Assembly: GCA_036015235.1 (NCBI GenBank) | Contig: CP107926.1 | Location: 682,001-746,000, forward strand | DNA from: Streptomyces sp. NBC_00433 | Lineage (GTDB): Bacteria; Actinomycetota; Actinomycetes; Streptomycetales; Streptomycetaceae | Length of the DNA stretch: 64,000 nucleotides | Direction of reading: 5' to 3' | In this document: piece after piece, positions 1 to 7,080 of the stretch | Layout of the letters: each line of letters opens with the position of its first letter | How positions within the stretch are numbered: the stretch's first letter is position 1 | The notes under the pieces: model-generated | Told to the model about the DNA's origin: nothing | What the model saw: only the letters and a program-made list of their open reading frames with translations | The model's database searches: none | Made by a program: the position numbers and the translations under genes

Positions 1-1
1 G

Positions 2-526
2 GCGTCCGACAAGCGGCTGCCGGGCACCTCGACCACCTACCGGGTGCGCACCTACCCCAGCGGTGGCGCCAACTACCCGATACGGCTGGTGATGTACTGC
101 CACGAGGTGGAGGGCGTCGAGCGCGGCACCTACCTCTACGACCCGGAGGCGCACGCGCTGGAGCTGCTGTCCGCGGGCGACATCAGCCCGCAGCTGCTGC
201 AGACCTCGCCGTGGCTGGACCCGCGGGTGCCGGCGCCCAAGGCCACCGGCAAGCTGGAGGCGGCCGACTGCCCGCTGTGGGTCTTCCCGGTCGCCGACCT
301 CACCCACCAGCGGCTCGCGTACGGCCTGCGCGCCTACCGCCTGGTGCTGGTGGAGTGCGGGCACCTGGCGCAGAACCTGTCGCTGGTGGCCACCTGGATG
401 GGACGGTCCTGCATCGGGATCAGCGGCTACATGGACGACGCCGTCAACCAGCTGCTCGACGTGGACGGGGTCAACAGCAGTGTGATGTACCTGTATCTGA
501 TCGGGGACGTGCCGGCCGAGGCCTGA
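2..526 (+). CDS. SagB/McbC-type FMN-dependent oxidase, C-terminal part
   Basis: The frame is open from the left edge, so only the C-terminal 174 codons are visible. It shows the nitroreductase-fold SagB/ThcOx pattern: the PSGGANYPI segment, a VEG..RGTYLYDPEAHALELL strand pair, then GHLAQNLSLVATWMG and a C-terminal DGVNSSVMYLYLIGD strand. Enzymes of this family bind FMN and oxidise azolines to azoles, either as stand-alone proteins beside RiPP cyclodehydratases or as Ox domains inside NRPS modules. Here it lies close to three Cys-activating NRPS modules with Cy-like domains, so thiazoline-to-thiazole oxidation is a reasonable inference. It is transcribed toward the MarR gene and ends in a strong terminator, so it is probably the last gene of a unit extending left of the window. 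Other members are plain nitroreductases, so the substrate is not proven. Confidence 0.8.
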   Translation, partial: ASDKRLPGTSTTYRVRTYPSGGANYPIRLVMYCHEVEGVERGTYLYDPEAHALELLSAGDISPQLLQTSPWLDPRVPAPKATGKLEAADCPLWVFPVADLTHQRLAYGLRAYRLVLVECGHLAQNLSLVATWMGRSCIGISGYMDDAVNQLLDVDGVNSSVMYLYLIGDVPAEA

Positions 527-544
527 CCGCTCCCCGCCCGTCCG

Positions 545-583
545 GACGGCGGCCGGCCCCCGCACCGGGGGCCGGCCGCCGTC
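545..583 (+). terminator. Intrinsic terminator after the oxidase gene
   Basis: A perfect 17-bp inverted repeat (545-561 with 567-583) with a 5-nt loop lies 19 bases after the oxidase stop. There is no T-tract, as is common in actinomycetes. The rest of 527-915 holds no convincing gene, only the MarR promoter region near its right end. Confidence 0.75.
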
Positions 584-841
584 GTCAGCGGAACGCGCCG
601 GATCAATCGCGAAGTTGGCGGAATTCACCGGGCTTCGGTCACTTGCGGTCACAGAAGTGCTTGAGTAGACAACGACAGTACCGGCGTCGCGTACACCGAG
701 GTCGGCGGCGCTCCAACCGGCGGTCTCGGTGGCCCATCAGGTCGTCGCGACCGCCGGATGTCAATTACCGTGAAGTCGCCTCCACCCCCCAGCGCAGTCC
801 GACGAGGAGGCGGCCCCGGTCGGATAGCATGAGTATCACTC

Positions 842-861
842 TATAGTTGTACATCACAACT
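842..861 (+). promoter_or_regulatory. Putative MarR operator overlapping a -10 element
   Basis: AGTTGTACATCACAACT at 845-861 is a perfect 6-bp inverted repeat with a 5-bp spacer, the size and AT-rich character of MarR-family operators in an otherwise very GC-rich region. It overlaps TATAGT (842-847), a good -10 hexamer, about 70 bases before the MarR start. No clear -35 is visible. The layout suggests autorepression. Confidence 0.55.
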
Positions 862-915
862 GCCGAACGGCAGCGTAGCAATCAGGGTCGCCGAACGCGA
901 CCCACGGAGGTGGTA

Positions 916-1359
916 ATGCCCGCCGGACCGCACGACGTGCTGGAATTGGCGATGGACGGCTTGTTCAGACGGCGTGGTGTGCTCGATCCGTCCCGGGTCG
1001 TACCGGGACTCGGCGCTTCGCTCTCGGAGTCGCTGGCACTGGGCTATCTGGCCACCGGCGCCTGCGTGCAGCACGAACTCGGCTCGTACCTGGGCCTGGA
1101 GAAGAGCACCGTCAGCCGGCTGGTGGCAGGCATGACCGAGAAGGGCTGGGTCGAGCGCGGCCGCGACCCGGACAACCGCCGTTTCCAGAAGGTGGTGCTG
1201 ACCGGTCCCGGGCGGCGGGCGGCCGCGCAGATCGCCGAGGCGATGAAGCAGCGGCACGAGCGGTGGCTCGCCGCGCTGACCCCTGAGGAGCAGCAGGCGC
1301 TGGCGATCGGGCTGCCCGCGCTGGTGCGCGCGATGACCGCGGAGCTGGGCTCGGACTAG
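916..1359 (+). CDS. MarR-family transcriptional regulator
   Basis: The 147-residue product has the MarR winged helix: a helix-turn-helix around VQHELGSYLGLEKSTVSRLVAGMTE followed by the wing DPDNRRFQKVVLT and a C-terminal dimerisation helix. The frame continues upstream to a TTG at 847, but the ATG at 916 has GGAGG five bases before it and leaves the operator-like palindrome outside the gene, so it is preferred. The gene sits between the SagB-type oxidase and the convergent NRPS genes and is the nearest regulator to the biosynthetic cluster. MarR proteins usually repress and respond to small phenolic or oxidising ligands; control of the cluster or of self-resistance is inference. Confidence 0.85.
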   Translation: MPAGPHDVLELAMDGLFRRRGVLDPSRVVPGLGASLSESLALGYLATGACVQHELGSYLGLEKSTVSRLVAGMTEKGWVERGRDPDNRRFQKVVLTGPGRRAAAQIAEAMKQRHERWLAALTPEEQQALAIGLPALVRAMTAELGSD

Positions 1360-1363
1360 CCCC

Positions 1364-1405
1364 TGGTGTGCCTGCCGGGCAGCCACGCGCCCGGCAGGCA
1401 CACCA
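1364..1405. terminator. Bidirectional terminator between MarR and NRPS genes
   Basis: A near-perfect hairpin (1364-1379 pairing with 1390-1405, 10-nt loop) lies five bases after the MarR stop and 90 bases after the end of the leftward NRPS operon. It can serve both converging transcription units. Confidence 0.7.
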
Positions 1406-1494
1406 CGGGCCGCCCGCCGCACCTCCGAGGCGCCGGCTACGGAACGCCCGCCGCCCGTCTCGGCGGCCGACTCCGGCCCGGTGCGCGCTTTTTG

Positions 1495-4400
1495 CTAGCC
1501 GGCCGTGCCCGACCACTCGGCGACGCGGTCCGCCACCGCACGCTGGCACGGGGGTGCCATGATCGAGTAGTGGTCGGCGGGCCACACCTCGGTCTCCAGG
1601 TCCCGGCAGACGGCACGCCACGCCGGCACCGGGTCGGGCCGGTCCACCCCGCCGGCCACGAAGAGCAGCGCGGGCACCGCGGAGGCGGCCGGGCGGTAGC
1701 GGGCGAGCGCGCCGAGGTTGGCCGCGTGCACCCGCATCAGCCGCTCGTAGCCCGCCGGGTCCACCTCCGCGGGCAGCAGCCCGTGCGCGACGGCCGCGTC
1801 CCGCGCGGCCGCTGAACGGCCCTCGCCGTCAGAACCGTCGACCGCGGCGGCGACGTCGGCGGGCAGCACGCCGCCCGCGAGGTCGGCGAGGAATTCCCGG
1901 TGGCGGTCCGTGTCGGTGTCGGGCTGCCGCAGGTTGGCCAGATCGCTGTCGATCATGAAGACCCGCACCTGGTGCCCCTCGGTGGCCAGTTGGCCGGCCA
2001 CCTCGTAGGCGAGCACCCCACCCATCGACCAACCGCCCAGCAGGTAGGGGCCCTTCGGGGTGAGCCGCAGCAGCTCCGCCCGGTAGGCGGCGGCCATCGC
2101 GACCAGTTCGGCCCGCGTGTCCGCCGGCCCGCCCCTGGCCAGTGCCGGGTGCTGGAAGGCGCGTACGGGCCCGGCCCACAGCCGGGCGAAGTCGGTGTAG
2201 CAGCTCACCGAGCCACCGACCGGGTGGAAGAGGTGCACTTCGGCTCCCGGTCCCGCCGACAGGGCGACCGAGCAGCCGTGCGGACCGTCCTCCTCCGGCG
2301 CCGCGCCCTGCCCGACCCGCTCGGCCAGTGCCCGCAGCGTCGGCGTCTCGAAGATCTCGCCGAAGCGCAGCGCCACCCCGAATTCCGCGTCCACCCGGTT
2401 GACCAGCCGCAGCGCGAGCAGCGAGTTGCCGCCCAGCGCGAAGAAGTCGGACTCGGGTCCCACGGCGTCCGCCTCCAGCAGCTCGCGCCACAGCTCCGCC
2501 AGCCGTACCGCGGTGCTGCCGCCCGGCTCGCCGTCCGCCGCGGCGGCGCCGTCCTGCCGGTCGGCGGCCCTGGCCGCGGCCAGCGAGCGCGCGACGTCGA
2601 CCTTGCCGTTCGCGGACAGCGCGGGGCGGTCCACCACGTGGATCGACCCGGGCACCATGTAGTGCGGCAGCCGGCCGCGCAGCCGGGCCGCGAGCTCCGC
2701 GGCCTGCGGCTTCTCGCCGGGTTCGGCCACCACCAGGGCGACCAGCCGCTTCTGCCCGGCCGGGCCGTCCTCGACGGCGACAGCGCAGTCGCGTACTCCG
2801 TCGCAGGCCCTCACCGCCGCCTCGACCTCGCCCGGTTCGACCCGGAAGCCCTGGATCTTGGCCTGGCGGTCCTCGCGGCCGAGGAATTCGATGACGCCGT
2901 CCGGCCGGTAGCGGCCCAGATCGCCGGTCCAGTAGAGGCGTTCACCGGTCGCGGGGTGGGTGACGAAGCGCTCCGCGGTGCGCTCCGGGTCCCGCCAGTA
3001 GCCGCGGGCCAGGCCCGCCCCGCCGATGTGGATGCGGCCGACCGCGCCGGGCGGCCGGACGTCCAGCCGGTGGTCGAGGACCCGCATCGTCTGGCCGGGC
3101 AGCGGGCGGCCGTAGGGGATGCTGCGCCAGGCGGGGTCGACCCGGCCGACGAGGTAGGAGTTGGACCAGATCGCGGCCTCGGTGGCGCCGCCGAGCGCGG
3201 TGACCTCGACGTCGGGCCACAGCGCGCGCATCCGGTCGGGCAGCGCGGTGGGCACCCAGTCACCGCTGAGCAGGAAGGACCGGATCGGCGGGCGGGCAGC
3301 CCCGGCCTCCGGCCCGGCGCCCTGGCCCTGCTCGGCGACCTCGGTGAGCATCTCGGCGAGCGCGGGCACCGAATTCCACACGGTCACCCCGTGCTCGGCC
3401 GCGGCCTCGGCCCAGCCGACCGGGTCGGGCCGGCTCGACGCGGCGGGCAGCACCAGGGCCGCGCCGGCCGCCAGGGTGCCGAAGACGTCCCAGACCGACA
3501 GGTCGAAGCTGAGCGAGGAGATGCCGAACACCCGGTCCTCAGGGGCCAGCCTGATGCGCTCGTTGATGTCCAGCACGGTGTTGAGCGCGGCGGCGTGCTC
3601 GATCATCACGCCCTTGGGGCGGCCGGTGGAGCCCGAGGTGTAGATGACGTACGCGAGGTCGCCGGGCTTCCCGCCGTGCGCGGGCGCCGGCGGGTAGGCG
3701 CCCGGTGCGATGCTGTCCACCAGGAGGACCGGGCGGGCGTCGGCGGCGTCCCGCGGCCCGTGGGACTGGCCGAGGACCACCCGGGCGGCGCAGTCCTCCA
3801 GCAGTTCGCGGACACGGGCCTGCGGCAGGCCGGCGTCGACCGGGCAGTAGGCGGCGCCCGAGCGGACCACGCCGAGGGCCGCGGCGACCTGCTCCCAGCC
3901 CTTGGACATGACCACGGGGACGATGTCGCCGGCGCCGATCCGCTGCTGGTGCAGCCAGCGGGCGACGGCCCGCGAGACCGACTCCAACTCGCCGTACGCC
4001 AGGGTCCTGTCCGCCGTCACCACCGCGGGGTCGGCGGGCCGCAGGGCAGCCTGCCGCAGGAAGCCGTCCTCGAGCCGGCCGCGCGGCGGCTCGCCCGAGG
4101 GCGCGTTGTCCGCGGCGACCACCGCCCGGTGCGCGGACGCCACGGGGTCGGGGGCGCTCCGCGCTCCGTCGGGCCCCGCGAGGGTGTCGAGCAGCTGCCC
4201 GTAGGCCTGGAACATCGCGTCGGGCAGGCCCGGCGGGAAGGCCTCGTCGACCACGTCCCACACGCAGTCCACTCCCCCGTGCGCGCCGTCGACCAACTGG
4301 TTGTCGATCAGCACCTGCGGGGTGCGCAGGTTGTTGTGCACCACCCGGCAGGCCGGTCCCGGCTCTTCGGTGTCGCGGCGGGCCGGGCCGAGCATGCTGT

Positions 4401-5514
4401 TGAAGACGTACGGCAGCGCGGCGCGGCCGGTCCACCCGCGGCGGGCGGCCAGTTCGCGGGTCACCTGGACGGCGGTGACCTCGCTGTGCGCCATGTCCTG
4501 CCAGAGCCGGCGCTGCAGCCGCCCGGCGCGGCCGAAGAAGTCGTCCTCGCCGCGCAGGTCCACCTCCAGCGGCAGGGTGGAGCTGAACTGGCCGACCACA
4601 CCGGCGGTCTCGGGGTGCGCGGTGGCCCAGTTCTGGTGCAGCACGTTGAGGCAGAAGTGCGGCGCCGCGGCCCAGGTGCCCAGCGTCTCGGCGAAGACGT
4701 GCATCATCGCGGCGGCGGGCAGCACCTTGTGGGTGCGGAAGGCGGCCGACAGGCGCTGCCACTGGCCGCGGTCGAGGCGGTGGACGCGGCGGACCAGGCG
4801 GCCGGGTTCGAGGGTGGCGACCTTGCCGGACGAGGGCAGCACCGGAGCCTCGGGCAGCGAGTCGAGCCGGTCCTCCCAGTAGGACCAGTGCTTGGCGAAG
4901 TCCTCGGTGCGCTCGTAGGCGACCCGGGCGAGCACGCAGTCGCGGAAGGTCCGCCCGGCCGGCGGGAGTTCGGCGCCGGGGTCGGTGTAGAGCCGCCACC
5001 ACTCCTGCTGGAGCTGCCGGGTGCTGCCGGAGTCCAGCAGCAGCAGGCTCATCGCGAAGTGGACGCGGTAGCGGTGCGGGCGCACCCGGTGCGCGCTGAC
5101 CTCGAAGAGCGGCCGGCCGGTCGGGTCGACCCCGCGCTCGCACAGCGCCCGCCGGGTCGCCAGCAGCGCCTCCTCCCGCTGCGCGGGCGGCAGCCCGGTC
5201 AGGTCGGTGACGGGCAGCGCGAAAGGCTCGACCTCGGCGGGGTCGAGCACCCGCTGGGCGCCCTCGGGCAGTACGGCGGTGCGCAGGTGCTCGTGCCGGG
5301 CGATCAGCAGGTCGACCGCCCGGCGGGCCCGGTCGGCGTCGAAGTCGACCATGTCGATCTCGACGTACATCGTGGGGCGGAAGCCGCCCAGTTCGATGAG
5401 GCTGCTGCTGCCGACGAGGTAGCCGGCCTGCAGGTCGGTGAGCGGGAAGACGGCGGGTGCCGGCGCCGGCGCCTGCGGCGCCGGCTGGTTCTCGGTGAGC
5501 TGCTGCACTGTCAT
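1495..5514 (-). CDS. NRPS: Cy-like, A (Cys-like code), PCP, thioesterase
   Basis: This 1339-residue single module has four domains. A cyclization-type condensation domain (about 20-445) opens with FPLTDLQAGYLVGSS and ends with RTPQVLIDNQ. Its core motif is SLLLLDSGS instead of DxxxxDxxS, and FNS stands where FTS is usual. An adenylation domain (about 490-965) has [12 protein letters not shown], and its specificity residues read D-L-W-N-L-S-L-I-W, one change (Tyr to Trp) from the published Cys code. A carrier domain carries FFALGGNSLLAL (Ser near 1030). A C-terminal thioesterase has GGWSMGG (Ser near 1162) and a late HYS histidine. Unlike the other two NRPSs it has no N-terminal TubC-type docking domain, only a Pro/Ala/Gln-rich leader. 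It is the last gene of the operon. Start: ATG preceded by GGGAGA. It probably adds the final cysteine and releases the chain. Confidence 0.93.
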   Translation of the reverse strand: MTVQQLTENQPAPQAPAPAPAVFPLTDLQAGYLVGSSSLIELGGFRPTMYVEIDMVDFDADRARRAVDLLIARHEHLRTAVLPEGAQRVLDPAEVEPFALPVTDLTGLPPAQREEALLATRRALCERGVDPTGRPLFEVSAHRVRPHRYRVHFAMSLLLLDSGSTRQLQQEWWRLYTDPGAELPPAGRTFRDCVLARVAYERTEDFAKHWSYWEDRLDSLPEAPVLPSSGKVATLEPGRLVRRVHRLDRGQWQRLSAAFRTHKVLPAAAMMHVFAETLGTWAAAPHFCLNVLHQNWATAHPETAGVVGQFSSTLPLEVDLRGEDDFFGRAGRLQRRLWQDMAHSEVTAVQVTRELAARRGWTGRAALPYVFNSMLGPARRDTEEPGPACRVVHNNLRTPQVLIDNQLVDGAHGGVDCVWDVVDEAFPPGLPDAMFQAYGQLLDTLAGPDGARSAPDPVASAHRAVVAADNAPSGEPPRGRLEDGFLRQAALRPADPAVVTADRTLAYGELESVSRAVARWLHQQRIGAGDIVPVVMSKGWEQVAAALGVVRSGAAYCPVDAGLPQARVRELLEDCAARVVLGQSHGPRDAADARPVLLVDSIAPGAYPPAPAHGGKPGDLAYVIYTSGSTGRPKGVMIEHAAALNTVLDINERIRLAPEDRVFGISSLSFDLSVWDVFGTLAAGAALVLPAASSRPDPVGWAEAAAEHGVTVWNSVPALAEMLTEVAEQGQGAGPEAGAARPPIRSFLLSGDWVPTALPDRMRALWPDVEVTALGGATEAAIWSNSYLVGRVDPAWRSIPYGRPLPGQTMRVLDHRLDVRPPGAVGRIHIGGAGLARGYWRDPERTAERFVTHPATGERLYWTGDLGRYRPDGVIEFLGREDRQAKIQGFRVEPGEVEAAVRACDGVRDCAVAVEDGPAGQKRLVALVVAEPGEKPQAAELAARLRGRLPHYMVPGSIHVVDRPALSANGKVDVARSLAAARAADRQDGAAAADGEPGGSTAVRLAELWRELLEADAVGPESDFFALGGNSLLALRLVNRVDAEFGVALRFGEIFETPTLRALAERVGQGAAPEEDGPHGCSVALSAGPGAEVHLFHPVGGSVSCYTDFARLWAGPVRAFQHPALARGGPADTRAELVAMAAAYRAELLRLTPKGPYLLGGWSMGGVLAYEVAGQLATEGHQVRVFMIDSDLANLRQPDTDTDRHREFLADLAGGVLPADVAAAVDGSDGEGRSAAARDAAVAHGLLPAEVDPAGYERLMRVHAANLGALARYRPAASAVPALLFVAGGVDRPDPVPAWRAVCRDLETEVWPADHYSIMAPPCQRAVADRVAEWSGTAG

Positions 5515-5548
5515 CGCTGTCTCCCGGTCATCGCTGTCTGAGCGTCAT
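5511..5548 (-). repeat. Tandem 17-bp repeat with two six-codon ORFs linked by ATGA overlaps
   Basis: Between the GMC gene and the last NRPS, the minus strand holds two full and one partial copy of a 17-bp unit of the form CGATGAC-N4-AGACAG. Each copy carries ATGA. The GMC stop (5547-5545) overlaps an ATG at 5548 that opens MTLRQR-stop. That stop overlaps an ATG at 5531 opening MTGRQR-stop, and this stop overlaps the NRPS ATG at 5514. Ribosomes could pass from stop to start three times. Whether the mini-ORFs are translated is unknown; the arrangement itself is exact. Confidence 0.7.
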
Positions 5549-7080
5549 CGCATCCACTCGGCGGCCCGCTCGGCGAGCATGATGCAGGTGAGGTTGGTGG
5601 GGGCGCGGACGATCGTGGGCATCACGGAGGCGTCGGCGACCCGCAGGCCCGCCACTCCGTGGACGTTCAGCCGCTCGTCCACGACCGCGCCCGGGTCGTC
5701 CGCGGTGCCCATCCGGGCGGTGCCCGCCGCGTGCCAGGTGGGCGACACGAAGTTGGCGACCGCGCGGCGCAGCAGGGCGTCGTCGTCCACCATCCGGTCG
5801 GTCCACAGGAAGGTCCGCGACACCACGGGGGCGAACGGCGCCGACCGGACGACCGACCAGGCCAGGCGTACGCCGTTCATCAGCCGCGCCAGGTCGTCGG
5901 GGTCGGTGCCCAGCGCCAGCCGGATCGCCGGGGCGGCCTTGGGGTCGGCGTCGGTCAGCTCGACGGTGCCGCGCGAGCGGGGGGCGAGCAGCAGCGCGCC
6001 GACCGAGATGCCCGCGTCGCCGCCGAGGACGGCGCCGATGCCGGGGATGGCGGCGCCGCGTACGTTGGCGACCAGCAGCAGGTTGACGTCCGCCTCCCCG
6101 CCGGTGGTGGCGACCCTGGCCATCGCCTCGTGCCAGGGGTCGTCGTCCCCGCACACCCCGGGGGCCGCCGCCGACCACACCGGCACCAGCGGATGGTCGA
6201 TCAGGTTGCCGCCGACCCCCGGCAGGTCGGCGGCCACCGGCAGCCCGAGCGCGACGGACCGGTCGGCGGCGCCGATGCCGGAGCGCTGGAGCAGCAGCGG
6301 GGTGCCGATGGCGCCGGCGCACAGGGTGACCCGGTCGGCGGCGACCTGGTGGAGGCGGCCGTCGAGGACCAGCTCCACGCCGGTGGCCCGGCCGCCCGCG
6401 ACCAGGACCCGGGTGGCCTCGCAGCGGTCCAGGACGGTGAGCCCGTCCCTGCCGCGGGCCGGCTCCAGGTAGGCGTCGGCGGCCGAGACCCGGTAGGGCC
6501 CCGCCAGGTTGGCGGGGATGGGGCCGGCGCCGGTGCCGCCGTCGTTGAGGTCGGGCCGTACGGGCAGGCCCACTTCGCGGCAGCCGGCCAGGAAGGCGGC
6601 CGCGGTGGCGGACAGCCGGTCGGGCGCGGCCCTGCGGATCGGCAGCGGCCCGTCCGTGCCGTGCAGGTCGCCGCCGTCCGGGTGGTCGGCGTCGGACTCC
6701 AGGCGGCGGAAGTACGGCAGCACCTGCTGCCAGGACCAGCCGGGACTGCCGGCGGCCGCCCAGCCGTCGAAGTCGGCGGGCAGGCCGCGCAGCGCGATGG
6801 CGCCGTTGACCGCGGAGGACCCGCCGAGCACCTTGCCGACCAGGTAGGGGTACTGGCGCCCGGTGCCGGGCGGGGTGTCGCCGACGGAGGCGGTGTGGTC
6901 CCAGTTCGCGCCGGTCAGCACCGGGCTGCCGGGCGGGCCGGACTGCGGTGCGGGTTCGGTGCCCGCCTCGATCAGCAGCACCCGCCGCCCGGCCTGCTCG
7001 GTCAGCCGGGCGGCCAGCACCGAGCCGGCCGAGCCCGCGCCGACGACGATGTCGTCCCAGCCGCCCGCCGTCCGCGCCAT
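5545..7080 (-). CDS. GMC-family FAD-dependent oxidoreductase
   Basis: This 511-residue flavoenzyme has the Rossmann motif VGAGSAGSVLAARL at the N-terminus, LGGSSAVNGAI (GMC signature 1), CAGAIGTPLLLQRSGIG (signature 2), and the C-terminal half WHAAGTARMG...VADASVMPTIVRAPTNLT with the active-site His. The family (choline dehydrogenase, glucose oxidase and others) oxidises alcohols, and sometimes C-N or C-C bonds, passing electrons to oxygen or a carrier. The ATG shares one base with the TGA of the upstream NRPS (7080), so the two are translationally coupled, and the gene sits inside the NRPS operon. A tailoring role is therefore very likely: oxidation of a thiazoline, a released alcohol, or a chain carbon. 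No signal peptide is seen. Confidence 0.9.
   Translation of the reverse strand: MARTAGGWDDIVVGAGSAGSVLAARLTEQAGRRVLLIEAGTEPAPQSGPPGSPVLTGANWDHTASVGDTPPGTGRQYPYLVGKVLGGSSAVNGAIALRGLPADFDGWAAAGSPGWSWQQVLPYFRRLESDADHPDGGDLHGTDGPLPIRRAAPDRLSATAAAFLAGCREVGLPVRPDLNDGGTGAGPIPANLAGPYRVSAADAYLEPARGRDGLTVLDRCEATRVLVAGGRATGVELVLDGRLHQVAADRVTLCAGAIGTPLLLQRSGIGAADRSVALGLPVAADLPGVGGNLIDHPLVPVWSAAAPGVCGDDDPWHEAMARVATTGGEADVNLLLVANVRGAAIPGIGAVLGGDAGISVGALLLAPRSRGTVELTDADPKAAPAIRLALGTDPDDLARLMNGVRLAWSVVRSAPFAPVVSRTFLWTDRMVDDDALLRRAVANFVSPTWHAAGTARMGTADDPGAVVDERLNVHGVAGLRVADASVMPTIVRAPTNLTCIMLAERAAEWMR

Noticed and set aside
1900..5541. Plus-strand open frame of about 1200 codons over the last NRPS
   Set aside because: It is a GC-bias shadow of the NRPS in the opposite strand: no domains, residue composition dominated by Gly/Arg/Val/His, no ribosome-binding site. 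The same applies to plus-strand frames at 6948-10529, 10466-13612, 15112-20232, 20288-26500 and 26630-30088.
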